In this document: positions 34,622 through 43,582 of the stretch, piece after piece
Numbering within the stretch: the first letter of the stretch is position 1
How the letters are laid out: each line of letters opens with the position of its first letter
Assembly: GCA_042089915.1 (NCBI GenBank)
Contig: JBELJZ010000006.1
Span: 1 to 64,000 of the forward strand
From: UBA8752 sp002172485
Lineage (GTDB): Bacteria; Bacteroidota; Bacteroidia; Flavobacteriales_D; Sanyastnellaceae
Reading direction: 5' to 3'
DNA: 64,000 nucleotides
Program-made: the position numbers and the translations under genes
The notes under the pieces: model-generated
Database searches by the model: none
What the model was told of the DNA's origin: nothing
The model's input: only the letters and a program-made list of their open reading frames with translations

Positions 34622-37015
34622 ATGTTCCGCTCCTTTTCCACGGCCGTTTCGGCCCTCCTCCTCAGTCTGGGACTCCCCGCCATGTTGCTTGCTCAAGATG
34701 TGACCTTGAGCGGTCGGATCCTGGATGCCGAGACGGGGGAATACATCCTGGGCGCCACCGTCATCGCGGAGGGGCAGAACATGGGTACGGCCTCCAACAC
34801 TTATGGGTTCTACAGTTTGACCCTGCCCCGAGGTGAGCACTCCTTGAACTGGTCATTCATCGGGTACGAAACGGCATCGCGGACCATCCAGTTGGATGCT
34901 GACCGGACGCTGGACATTGAATTGTCGCCCAACGTCATTGCAGTCGGGGCAGCTGAAGTGGAGGCCAACCGGTCCGCCAACACGCAGAGCACGGACCTTG
35001 GCAAGGCGAAAGTCGGCGTCGAAACCATCAAGAGCCTCCCCGCACTGCTCGGAGAGGTCGACGTCCTCAAGGTCATCCAGTTCCTTCCGGGTATCCAGAG
35101 TGCGGGTGAAGGCAACAGCGGCTTTTACGTCCGGGGAGGTGGCCCCGACCAGAACCTCGTTCTCGTGGACGACGCGGTGGTCTACAACGCGTCCCACCTT
35201 TTTGGCTTCTTCAGTGTCTTCAACCCCGATGCCGTGAAGGACATCGAAGTGACCAAGGGCACCATGCCCGCCCGATTCGGTGGCCGCGTGTCCTCCGTAT
35301 TGGACATTGGCCTGAAAGAAGGCAATGCGCGCCAGAGCGTGGTCAGTGGCGGATTGGGATTGATCAGCTCGCGGCTCACCGTGGAAGCTCCCCTCGTCGA
35401 AGACACGGCCAGCTTCATCATCAGCGGGCGGCGGACCTATATCGACGTGCTCGCCAAGCCCTTTGTCAACCCGGAGAGCGCGTTTGCCGGATCGGGGTAT
35501 TACTTCTACGACCTCAATGCCAAGGTCAATTGGCGGGCGTCGAGGAAGAACCAATTCTACCTGAGCAGCTACTTCGGACGGGACGTATTCAACTTCCGCT
35601 CCAATGCAGCCGACTTCTCCAGCCGAATCCCCTGGGGCAATGCGACAGTCACGGGGCGCTGGAACCACGTCATCAGCGACAAGGCCTTTCTCACCACCAC
35701 GGTCACCTACAGCGATTATGAATTCGCCTTCGAGTCCCAGCAGGACAGCCTGGTCTTCGGATTTCGCAGCGGCATCGACGACCGCGGCCTGAAAACGCGG
35801 CTCATCCTGTATCCCAATGCCCGGCATACGGTTCGGGCCGGGGTGGAATACACTTACCACACCTTTTTGCCGACGGAATTCTACGCGAGCAGCAACGGGG
35901 TGGACTTCGACCTCGGCGAAGCCGTTCGCACCAAGAGTCACGAAATTGGCGTCTATCTCGAAGACGAATTCGATGTCACGGAAAAGCTGCGCATCAACGC
36001 CGGCTTGCGCCACAGCACTTTCATCCAGACCGGCCCCTTCACCCGGTATGTGCCCCCTGCAGAAGACGATCCGCTCAGCGGGACAACCGCACCAGAAGAA
36101 ATCCGTTACGCACCCGGAGACTTGGTTGCCCAATACAGCGGATTTGAACCCCGCTTTTCCCTCCGTTGGATCACCGGCCCCAGGAGCTCCATCAAGGCCG
36201 GCGTCGGACGCAACCTGCAATACATCCACCTCGCTTCCCTGTCCCCCACGTCCCTGCCTGGCGACATCTGGCTCCCCAGCTCGGACCGCGTCAGACCACA
36301 GGAGGGGACACAGGTCTCCGCGGGATGGTTTCGGGACCTCGGAGCGGACCGCAACGTGGAATTCAGTTTGGAGGCCTATCACAAGTGGCTCAACAATCTG
36401 GTCGCCTATGCCGAAGGCACCAGCCCCCAGGACAACATTGCGGACAACGTCGACAACAACCTCGTCTTTGGCACAGGAGCGAGCTACGGTGCCGAGCTTT
36501 TCCTCAAGCGGAAGCGCGGCGAATGGACAGGTTGGCTGGGCTACACCTGGAGCAAGACCGACCGCCAATTCGATGAGCTCAATGGCGGGCTCCCCTTCGC
36601 AGCGAGGTATGACCGCCGGCACGACCTGAGTATCATCCTAGAATGGACCTTGAACGAGCGCTGGAAATTCGGCGGCACGTTCATCTACGGCACCGGGAAC
36701 GCCATCACGGTTCCTGTGCAGCGGTACTTCGTGGATGGCAACTTGCTCGACGTCTACGGCCCACGGAACGGATTCCGCATGCCATCCTACCATCGGGCCG
36801 ACTTTGGCGCCACCCACGACCCCAGGGTGAAGCCCGGCAAGAAGCGGCGCGGACAGTGGGTGTTCTCCGTCTACAATCTGTACAATCGGCAGAACCCCTA
36901 CTTCATCTATTTCGGGAACGAGGGCAACATCGCGGAGGGCACGTTGGACATCCAGGCCTACCAAGTGAGCCTCTTCCCCATTTTGCCATCGGTCACCTGG
37001 AACTTCAAGTTCTAA
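34622..37015 (+). CDS. TonB-dependent outer-membrane receptor
   Basis: This 797-residue receptor has a signal peptide (about 1-24, LGLPAMLLAQ) and a CarboxypepD-reg-like domain (25-110: VTLSGRILDAETGEYILGAT, GFYSLTLPRGEHSLNWSFIG). The plug starts near 160 (GNSGFYVRGGGPDQNLVLVD, VYNASHLFGFFSVFNPDAV) and a 22-strand-type barrel ends VTWNFKF. Substrate is not predictable; no SusD partner is adjacent, so it is not a glycan-utilisation pair. The ABC exporter gene starts 11 bases after its stop. Confidence 0.93.
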   Translation: MFRSFSTAVSALLLSLGLPAMLLAQDVTLSGRILDAETGEYILGATVIAEGQNMGTASNTYGFYSLTLPRGEHSLNWSFIGYETASRTIQLDADRTLDIELSPNVIAVGAAEVEANRSANTQSTDLGKAKVGVETIKSLPALLGEVDVLKVIQFLPGIQSAGEGNSGFYVRGGGPDQNLVLVDDAVVYNASHLFGFFSVFNPDAVKDIEVTKGTMPARFGGRVSSVLDIGLKEGNARQSVVSGGLGLISSRLTVEAPLVEDTASFIISGRRTYIDVLAKPFVNPESAFAGSGYYFYDLNAKVNWRASRKNQFYLSSYFGRDVFNFRSNAADFSSRIPWGNATVTGRWNHVISDKAFLTTTVTYSDYEFAFESQQDSLVFGFRSGIDDRGLKTRLILYPNARHTVRAGVEYTYHTFLPTEFYASSNGVDFDLGEAVRTKSHEIGVYLEDEFDVTEKLRINAGLRHSTFIQTGPFTRYVPPAEDDPLSGTTAPEEIRYAPGDLVAQYSGFEPRFSLRWITGPRSSIKAGVGRNLQYIHLASLSPTSLPGDIWLPSSDRVRPQEGTQVSAGWFRDLGADRNVEFSLEAYHKWLNNLVAYAEGTSPQDNIADNVDNNLVFGTGASYGAELFLKRKRGEWTGWLGYTWSKTDRQFDELNGGLPFAARYDRRHDLSIILEWTLNERWKFGGTFIYGTGNAITVPVQRYFVDGNLLDVYGPRNGFRMPSYHRADFGATHDPRVKPGKKRRGQWVFSVYNLYNRQNPYFIYFGNEGNIAEGTLDIQAYQVSLFPILPSVTWNFKF

Positions 37016-37020
37016 CTTCG
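37013..37020 (+). promoter_or_regulatory. -7 box TAACTTCG overlapping the TonB receptor stop codon
   Basis: The receptor's TAA stop (37013-37015) begins TAACTTCG. Five bases then precede the ATG of the ABC exporter at 37026. Confidence 0.45.
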
Positions 37021-37025
37021 CCGAC

Positions 37026-38921
37026 ATGGGCGCACTTGCGGCACTGAATCCTTTTTTCTGGAAGTACCGTGGCCGCCTGTTCCTCGGATTCATCTTTGTG
37101 TTCCTGACCAATGCGTTCGCCGTCCTCGCCCCGGTGGTGATCGGGGAAGGAATCAACGCCTTACAGGCAGCCTACACCAGTTTCTTGCTCCCCCTCTCCA
37201 ACGGGGTTCCACCGGCAGATGTGTTCCGGGATGCCAATCTTGCCCTCCCCCCGACCCTGTCGGCCATGGCAGGCTGGTTCTCCATCGAGCTGGCCGCATT
37301 GCAGACCCCGACCAACCGGGCAGAGGTCGTTCGGGCAGTGGGCACCATCGCCGGACTGCAGGCCGTCCTCTACCTCATCGCGTATTTCCTCAAAGGGGTG
37401 TTCTCCTTCATGACCAGGCAGACCATCATCGTGATGAGCCGTTTCATCGAATACGACCTCAAGGCTGCCATCTACGATCAATACCAGCGTCTGCCTTTGG
37501 CCTTTTACAAGGTAAATGCCACGGGAGATCTGATGAACCGTATTTCCGAGGATGTCTCCAAAGTGCGCATGTACCTCGGCCCTGCAGTGATGTACGGCTT
37601 GACGCTCGTGACCATGATGGTCCTGACCATTGGGGTCATGGTGCGCATCGACCCCATTTTGACGCTGTGGTCCCTGGCTCCGCTGCCGTTCATGAGTGTG
37701 GCCGTGTACTTCGTGAGCGCGCGCATTCACCAAAAGAGCGATGCCGTGCAAAGCCAGCAAAGCCTGCTGAGCGCCATGGTCCAACAGGCCTATGCGGGCA
37801 TTCGGGTCTTGGTGGCCCATCGCCGCGAGGCGCGGGCAGAAGCGCGGTTTGCCGCAGAGGCGGACCTCTACAAGACGCGCACGCTGGACCTCGTCAAAGT
37901 GGACGCCTTGTTCATGCCCATCATCGTGATGCTGGTCGGCCTCAGCACAGTGCTCACCATTTACGTGGGCGGCTTGAGGGTTCTTTCCAGTGATTTGGAA
38001 CTGGGACACATCTTCCAATTCGTCTTTTACGTCAATCTGTTGACGTGGCCCTTCGCCAGCATCGGCTGGGTCACCTCGCTGGTGCAGAAAGCCTCGGCGA
38101 GTCAGGCCCGCATCAATTCCTTTCTCGATGTGCCTCCGGACATTGCGAGCCCGGCCTCTCCCACGCGGACAGGAGACATCCAAGGTCAGGTCGCCTTCCG
38201 GAATGTCGGACTGACCTACCCCGATTCCGGCATCCGTGCACTGAACGACATCAGTTTTGAGCTCCATCCCGGACAGACCCTCGCGGTCATCGGCCGAACG
38301 GGAAGTGGGAAGAGCACGCTCGCCCAGATGGTCGCCAGGCTCTACGACCCCACCGATGGCGTGGTGGAACTCGACGGCGTCCCCTTGACCGCACATTCGC
38401 TGGATGCGTTGCGCGCAGCCATCGGCTATGTGCCACAAGACGTTTTCCTGTTTTCGGACAGCATCCGCGGGAACATCGCCTTCGGCGTGGACAATGCCGA
38501 CATGGCGGACATCGAACAAGCCGCGCGGGACGCAGACGTCCACGACAACATCGCCGGTTTCCCGGAGGGATATGATACCCTGCTGGGCGAACGTGGCGTG
38601 AACCTCAGTGGCGGACAAAAGCAACGCATCTCCATTGCACGTGCCATCCTGCGGCGGCCACGCATTTTGATTTTCGATGATTGCCTCAGTGCGGTCGACA
38701 CGGAGACCGAAGCGAACATCCTGGGGAACCTGAGCCGCATCATGGAAGGCCGGACATCGCTCATTGTGTCGCACCGCGTCTCCACCGTTCGATCAGCTGA
38801 CCTGATTTTGGTCTTGGACGAAGGGCGGATTGTGGAGCGCGGCACGCACGACGACCTCATTGCCCTCGACGGGGAGTATGCCGAGCTGCACCGCAGTCAG
38901 CAGCGCAATGAGACGACATAA
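37026..38921 (+). CDS. ABC transporter, fused permease and ATPase (MsbA/lipid-exporter type)
   Basis: This 631-residue half-transporter acts as a homodimer in the inner membrane. The transmembrane domain (about 15-345) has six helices, with an extended first periplasmic loop of about 50 residues. The nucleotide-binding domain shows Walker A GRTGSGKSTLAQ near 423, signature NLSGGQKQRISIARAIL near 527, Walker B RILIFDDCLSAVD near 548 and switch LIVSHRVST. A lipid or drug flippase is likely. It may be expressed from its own box or with the receptor. Confidence 0.93.
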   Translation: MGALAALNPFFWKYRGRLFLGFIFVFLTNAFAVLAPVVIGEGINALQAAYTSFLLPLSNGVPPADVFRDANLALPPTLSAMAGWFSIELAALQTPTNRAEVVRAVGTIAGLQAVLYLIAYFLKGVFSFMTRQTIIVMSRFIEYDLKAAIYDQYQRLPLAFYKVNATGDLMNRISEDVSKVRMYLGPAVMYGLTLVTMMVLTIGVMVRIDPILTLWSLAPLPFMSVAVYFVSARIHQKSDAVQSQQSLLSAMVQQAYAGIRVLVAHRREARAEARFAAEADLYKTRTLDLVKVDALFMPIIVMLVGLSTVLTIYVGGLRVLSSDLELGHIFQFVFYVNLLTWPFASIGWVTSLVQKASASQARINSFLDVPPDIASPASPTRTGDIQGQVAFRNVGLTYPDSGIRALNDISFELHPGQTLAVIGRTGSGKSTLAQMVARLYDPTDGVVELDGVPLTAHSLDALRAAIGYVPQDVFLFSDSIRGNIAFGVDNADMADIEQAARDADVHDNIAGFPEGYDTLLGERGVNLSGGQKQRISIARAILRRPRILIFDDCLSAVDTETEANILGNLSRIMEGRTSLIVSHRVSTVRSADLILVLDEGRIVERGTHDDLIALDGEYAELHRSQQRNETT

Positions 38922-38930
38922 GGCGGGGCA

Positions 38931-40970
38931 TCAGCACGTGGCCCCGAGCAGACCGAGCATGAGCAGCAGGTCGGCGACCCCAACGTGTTCATCGAAATTG
39001 AGGTCGGCCTCGAAGAATCCCGAACTGCCGAAGAGGTTGAGGAACTCAAGCAAATCCTGAATGGTGACCACGTCGTCGCCATTGAGGTCCCCGGGGCACC
39101 CTCCGTCCAGCTGTTCCAAGCCGAGAACATGCCCATTGCAATCGTTGTCCACTCCCATCAGTGTGGGCTCTGCCCCCGGGTACATGGTCGCATCCAAGTC
39201 GTTGCAATCCTGCCCCACATCGAAATGGGCACCCGGTGGCGGAACGCAGGCCTCGTACTGTGTGGGCCCCGGAACGCCATCCCCGTCCAAATCGAAGAAG
39301 AAAGGAGTGGACAAGCCGTCTTCATCAATGGTGGCATCGCAATCGTTGTCCACCCCATCACAGAGGTCCACCGCACCGGGACAGACATTCTCATCCGCAT
39401 CATTGCAATCGCCTCCGACATGGGCATAGCCCGGTCCTGGACAGCAGCCCGCAAGGGCCCCATCAAAAACGCCATACCCGTCGCCGTCGGCGTCCGGGTA
39501 ATGCAAGGCGTCATCGGTGACATCTACATAATAACGTCCAGCATGCACAGCTCCTTCGGCCTCGGCGCGGAGGATGAAATTGCCCATCCCATTCCAGTCG
39601 AAGCCCGTCAGAAGGACTTCGAATTCTCCCGGACCTGACAACACGGTCTCCGACATCCACGCCACACCCTCCGGCAACATCAAGTTCACCGGCCCCTCGA
39701 TGCAATCCTGCACCTCCAACCGAAGCCGCAAAGTATCGGACGGGCATACCGCAGAGAATTCTGGCCATCCCGTCACCAACTGGGTCCGGATGAGAAACAA
39801 GCCCTCATCCTGGTCGGATACGGCGATGGTGCCAGAATCGAAATACGGGTAATTGCTCCAACTCCCGTCGAAGCCTGGACCGTCCGAATCAGGCTGGGTA
39901 TCGAAGAGCCCCGTAGCCACCAAGGTGCTGTCTGAATCTGGCTGAAATCGGAACAAACGGTACCCATCCTGATAGTTGCTCTGGTGCACCCAGGGACCAC
40001 GGACGAACAAATTGTGGTCCGAACCGTGGGTTCCAAGAGATTCGGAAGAGATCAGGAATGGTGCGTCCAGATCGGACACATCGAACACATAGGTTGTGGT
40101 CTCATCGACGATGCCCGCGCTCTCGTCGCTTTCATCGCCCAACAGAAAATGGCTGTGGTCCTCGCTGAACCAACCCTGATGTACATACCCATATGGCACA
40201 GGACCGGTCACGGACAGCTCCATGATGTCCATGGGATCGGTGACATCCAAAATGCGAATGTTGTCCGATGCACTGACGACCGCGATGCGCTTGCCCACGT
40301 GGTCTGAATCCGGACCTTGGTAGAGAACAACATGGGCGTCGTGCACATACGATTCGCTCCAACTGCCGACCAGCGCAGGGGCGTCCCCTTGACTGAAATC
40401 GTAAACCAACAGCCCATCAATGCCACTCGGACCGCAGACGTAGACCATGGAATCTGACTCGAGGACCGCCACGTTGTGGGCCTTGGAAAATCCCGAGACC
40501 AAGGTGTCCGTGCTGAACGTGATCGGTGGTCCAATGACGGTATGGTCCCGAAGTCGGGTGAGGTCAAACACCTGCAGGCGGGACTGCTGTACCTCGCTGA
40601 CCACCACCATGTGATGTCCAACGACCTTGACGTCTCGCCACTTGCTGTTGGCCAAGCCGGTTGAAGGCAATTCGCCCACAATGCGCGGCAAGGAGGGGTC
40701 GGTCACGTCGACGAACCACGTTCCATCGCGTTGACCAAACAACACGTACTCACGGCCATCCTCAGGATCGGTCCAACCCCAGAGGTCGTTGGCGTTTAAG
40801 CCTCCCATGTCTGCATTGGGCACATGGGCCAACAATTCGACTGACTCGCACGGCCATTGCCCCTGAATCCAGCCATTGACGCACTTCCCTTGCCCCCACA
40901 TGGACACGGAAGACACCCCCATAAGCCAAAACAGGAGCCCGGAGCCGGGATGAGAAAAAGCGCGAAGCAT
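38931..40970 (-). CDS. Choice-of-anchor B family surface protein with MopE-type metal-binding and dockerin-like repeats
   Basis: This 679-residue secreted protein has a signal peptide (FWLMGVSSVSMWGQ). Residues 30-380 form the choice-of-anchor B beta-propeller (LLAHVPNADMGGLNANDLWG, FVDVTDPSLPRIVGELP, SGFSKAHNVAV, YGYVHQGWFSEDHSHFLLGD, GTHGSDHNLFV). Residues 485-610 carry MopE-type units (DADGDGYGVFDG, GGDCNDADENVCPGAVDLCD, GVDNDCDATIDEDG). The last 55 residues hold two dockerin-like EF-loops (CPGDLNGDDVVTIQDLLEFL, DLNFDEHVGVADLLLMLG). A classical type IX sorting end is missing. It is likely calcium-stabilised at the cell surface. Confidence 0.88.
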   Translation of the reverse strand: MLRAFSHPGSGLLFWLMGVSSVSMWGQGKCVNGWIQGQWPCESVELLAHVPNADMGGLNANDLWGWTDPEDGREYVLFGQRDGTWFVDVTDPSLPRIVGELPSTGLANSKWRDVKVVGHHMVVVSEVQQSRLQVFDLTRLRDHTVIGPPITFSTDTLVSGFSKAHNVAVLESDSMVYVCGPSGIDGLLVYDFSQGDAPALVGSWSESYVHDAHVVLYQGPDSDHVGKRIAVVSASDNIRILDVTDPMDIMELSVTGPVPYGYVHQGWFSEDHSHFLLGDESDESAGIVDETTTYVFDVSDLDAPFLISSESLGTHGSDHNLFVRGPWVHQSNYQDGYRLFRFQPDSDSTLVATGLFDTQPDSDGPGFDGSWSNYPYFDSGTIAVSDQDEGLFLIRTQLVTGWPEFSAVCPSDTLRLRLEVQDCIEGPVNLMLPEGVAWMSETVLSGPGEFEVLLTGFDWNGMGNFILRAEAEGAVHAGRYYVDVTDDALHYPDADGDGYGVFDGALAGCCPGPGYAHVGGDCNDADENVCPGAVDLCDGVDNDCDATIDEDGLSTPFFFDLDGDGVPGPTQYEACVPPPGAHFDVGQDCNDLDATMYPGAEPTLMGVDNDCNGHVLGLEQLDGGCPGDLNGDDVVTIQDLLEFLNLFGSSGFFEADLNFDEHVGVADLLLMLGLLGATC

Positions 40971-40993
40971 GACAGGTCTAGTCTCACAAGATA

Positions 40994-41027
40994 CGAAATT
41001 AGTCGACGATTTTATCTATTTAGTCGA
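40994..41027. promoter_or_regulatory. AT-rich intergenic island with 21-base-spaced TTAGTCGA repeats and a -7 box
   Basis: TTAGTCGA occurs at 40999-41006 and 41020-41027, one repeat every two helical turns. A minus-strand TAATTTCG box (41001-40994) for the choice-of-anchor gene overlaps the first copy, and a second possible box, TATCTTGT, lies just downstream. This arrangement would suit an operator. Confidence 0.4.
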
Positions 41028-41092
41028 TTGTCAGCGCACGACGTTTCCGGACTGAGGAACACGGAGTCGCACATTGCGGTTGCAGTATTGGA

Positions 41093-42019
41093 ATGTCGAA
41101 CCCTCAATTCCTTCCACAACGTGTTCTCATCACGGGCGCCACGGGCCTCGTGGGAAGGGCCCTTGTGGCGCGATTGCAACGAGAGTTTCCATCGATGCAA
41201 CTGAGGGCACTGACCCGAAACCCAGAGCGAACGGACATGCCCGGCGTCACCCTGTTCGGATGGGATCCCAATTCCGGCCGCCTCGACGAAGCCGCCCTCG
41301 ACGGCTTGGATGGCCTGTTCCACCTCGCCGGTGAAACAGTCGCACAGCGCTGGACATCCGCCGCCCGAGACCGCATCCGCTCGAGCCGCATCGACAGTCT
41401 AGACCTCCTTCGCGCGTCCTGCGAAAAGCGGGGATTGGCACCCCGCATCGCATCGGCGAGTGCCATAGGATGGTATCCGGACAGCCCCCATGCCATGATA
41501 GAATCGGCGCCTGCTGGAGAGGGGTTCATTGCAGACATTGTGCAAGGATGGGAGTTGGCTGCCCACCGATTTGGCGCGCTCGGAGGCGGACATGTGAGCT
41601 TGCGAATCGGCCTGGTCTTGTCTCCCAACGGCGGTGTCTTGTCCAAACTGTTGCCGGTGTACCGTGCCGGACTGGGCGCCCCACTGGCGCCAGGCACCCA
41701 ATGGCAGAGCTGGATTCACCTCGACGATCTTGCAGCACTGTTCATCCATTCCATGACCCACTCCGCTTGGCAAGGGAGTTACAATGCCGTCAGCCCCCAA
41801 CCGGTGACCCAACGCGCCTTCAGCCAGGCACTCGCCGACACCCTGAATCGCCCGCATTTCTTGCCGGCGGTGCCACGTTTGGCGCTTCGCATTGCATACG
41901 GAAAGGCCGCCAACGCTCTGCTGGCCTCCAACCGGATCGTGCCGGACAGGACCACCACCTCAGGATTTGAATTCCAGCACGTTGAACTGCGGCCCGCCTT
42001 GGCCTCCCTTTTGTGTTGA
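41093..42019 (+). CDS. TIGR01777 family NAD(P)-dependent epimerase/oxidoreductase (SDR39U1-like)
   Basis: This Rossmann-fold protein of 308 residues has the dinucleotide motif VLITGATGLVGRALV. It continues with GLFHLAGETVAQRWTSAARD, SRIDSLDLL, ASASAIGWYP, RIGLVLSPNGGVLSKLLPVY and the C-terminal DUF1731-like segment (VTQRAFSQALADTLNRP, PDRTTTSGFEFQH). Its reaction is unknown. In many bacteria the family sits beside photolyase and light-response genes, and a photolyase follows here, which points to shared control. ATG at 41093 is the family start. Confidence 0.9.
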   Translation: MSNPQFLPQRVLITGATGLVGRALVARLQREFPSMQLRALTRNPERTDMPGVTLFGWDPNSGRLDEAALDGLDGLFHLAGETVAQRWTSAARDRIRSSRIDSLDLLRASCEKRGLAPRIASASAIGWYPDSPHAMIESAPAGEGFIADIVQGWELAAHRFGALGGGHVSLRIGLVLSPNGGVLSKLLPVYRAGLGAPLAPGTQWQSWIHLDDLAALFIHSMTHSAWQGSYNAVSPQPVTQRAFSQALADTLNRPHFLPAVPRLALRIAYGKAANALLASNRIVPDRTTTSGFEFQHVELRPALASLLC

Positions 42020-42136
42020 TTCCACTTTGGATGGAGTTCATCCCGCCCCAATCGACCCTGCACCGATTTTTTTTGAAGTCGTGTGAACTTGACACGGACT
42101 GTGGTGTTCATATGACGACTCCGAACGAGGGGTTCT

Positions 42137-42160
42137 TGATCAGTAAGGTGTTAATGATCA
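42137..42160. promoter_or_regulatory. Paired TGATCA palindromes upstream of the photolyase gene
   Basis: TGATCA is present at 42137-42142 and 42155-42160, 18 bases apart, in an AT-richer stretch of the 210-base intergenic region. It may be a repressor site. A -7 box for the photolyase could not be placed with confidence (TTGATTTG at 42164 is a candidate). Confidence 0.3.
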
Positions 42161-42177
42161 CGTTTGATTTGCTGACG

Positions 42178-42198
42178 GCCCGGGCTTTTGCTCGGGCT
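42178..42198 (+). terminator. GC-rich hairpin in the photolyase leader
   Basis: GCCCGGGC and GCTCGGGC pair around a TTTT loop with one G-T wobble. It lies 32 bases before the photolyase ATG, so it may terminate upstream transcription or affect photolyase translation. The T tract is weak. Confidence 0.4.
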
Positions 42199-42229
42199 GT
42201 CTCATTCTACCCCCTCCCAATTTCCATCC

Positions 42230-43573
42230 ATGTCCAATATTGCCCTGTTCTGGCACCGGCGCGACCTGCGCACCCATGACAACCGCGGTCTTGCCGCTGC
42301 CTTGAATTCCGGGATGCCCACGGTCGGCTTCTTCTGCTTTGACCGCAACATCCTCGATCCACTGCCGCGAAAAGACGCGCGGCTGGGATTCATCCACACG
42401 GAGTTGCAACGGATTCAATCCGCTTATGCGGCCTCTGGCGGAGCCCTCCTTGCTTTTCATGGTCATCCGGTGGAGACACTCGAACGCGCTGTCGCCAAGT
42501 GCCGGGAATCCGGACTCACTGTCAAGGCCATCTACACCAACCGTGACTATGCCCCCTACCCGGTCCAGCGGGATGCCGATGTGGCACAATGGGCGAAGGA
42601 TCATGACGTGGCATTCCATGCCTTGGACGACCATGTGGTGCTCCCCCCGGAAACCGTACTCAAGGACGACGGCCTACCCTACACGGTGTTCACCCCCTAC
42701 AGCCGCAAGTGGCACAAAGTGTTCGACGCCATGGATGCGGACCCGCTCGCCGAGGAACGAATCGACTTGAACCAAGGCCTGGCCCCATGGTCGCATGCCG
42801 CTTCCCTGCCTTCGCTCACCGACATGGGTTTCGATGCTGATTCGGCAGACCCCGTTGGCTGGGCTGCATTTGAAAACCGCGCTCCAGATCCGGCCGTCTT
42901 ATCCCAATACGCCGAGCGTCGGGACACACCCTCCATCGTGGGCACAGCGCGAACAAGTCTGCACCTTCGGTTCGGAACGGTCAGCGTCCGGGAGATGGCC
43001 CGCACTGGATTCCAACACAGCGACAAATGGCTCACGGAGTTGATCTGGCGGGAATTCTACCAGGCCATTCTTCACCATTTTCCGCACAGTGCCACCGATG
43101 CCTTCCGAGCCAAATATGACCGCATTCCTTGGCGGCACGACGAAGCGCACTTCAAGGCCTGGTGCGAAGGCAAAACCGGCTACCCACTGGTGGATGCCGG
43201 GATGCGGGAGCTCAACGCCACCGGCTTTATGCACAACCGCGTCCGGATGGTGGTGGCGAGCTTCCTCTGCAAGCACCTGCTCCTCGACTGGCGATGGGGA
43301 GAGCGCCATTTCGCCGAAAAGCTGCTCGACTTCGAGCTGGCCTCCAATGTGGGTGGGTGGCAATGGGCGTCGGGCTCGGGGTGCGATGCGGCGCCGTATT
43401 TCCGCGTCTTCAACCCAGAGAGCCAGCTCAAGAAATTCGACCCAAGTGGCACGTATGTCAAACGCTGGGTCCCCGAGTGGGGAACGCCGAGCTACCCTGC
43501 CCCCATCGTCGAACACAAGATGGCCCGTCAGCGGGCCATTGACACCTACAAGGCTGCCCTGACGGAGGCTTAA
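42230..43573 (+). CDS. phrB: Cryptochrome/deoxyribodipyrimidine photolyase family protein
   Basis: This flavoenzyme of 447 residues repairs UV-induced pyrimidine dimers using blue light. The N-terminal antenna domain begins LFWHRRDLRTHDNRGL. The FAD/DNA-binding domain shows TSLHLRFGTVSVREM, ELIWREFYQAILHHFP, GYPLVDAGMRELNATGFMHN, RVRMVVASFLCKHLLLDWRWGE stretches, and the SNVGGWQW and DAAPYFRVFNP segments. Class I CPD photolyase is likely; a cryptochrome role is not excluded. ATG 42230 is chosen because the Rossmann strand starts there; a longer frame begins at 42188 inside the hairpin. Confidence 0.93.
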   Translation: MSNIALFWHRRDLRTHDNRGLAAALNSGMPTVGFFCFDRNILDPLPRKDARLGFIHTELQRIQSAYAASGGALLAFHGHPVETLERAVAKCRESGLTVKAIYTNRDYAPYPVQRDADVAQWAKDHDVAFHALDDHVVLPPETVLKDDGLPYTVFTPYSRKWHKVFDAMDADPLAEERIDLNQGLAPWSHAASLPSLTDMGFDADSADPVGWAAFENRAPDPAVLSQYAERRDTPSIVGTARTSLHLRFGTVSVREMARTGFQHSDKWLTELIWREFYQAILHHFPHSATDAFRAKYDRIPWRHDEAHFKAWCEGKTGYPLVDAGMRELNATGFMHNRVRMVVASFLCKHLLLDWRWGERHFAEKLLDFELASNVGGWQWASGSGCDAAPYFRVFNPESQLKKFDPSGTYVKRWVPEWGTPSYPAPIVEHKMARQRAIDTYKAALTEA

Positions 43574-43578
43574 CTTCA
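43571..43578 (+). promoter_or_regulatory. -7 box TAACTTCA overlapping the photolyase stop codon
   Basis: The photolyase TAA stop forms the first three bases. GGGC (4 bases) separates the box from the CoA-transferase ATG at 43583. Confidence 0.4.
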
Positions 43579-43582
43579 GGGC

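Noticed and set aside
37161..38774. 537-residue open frame on the minus strand
   Set aside because: Shadow of the ABC exporter with Walker and signature motifs on the plus strand.
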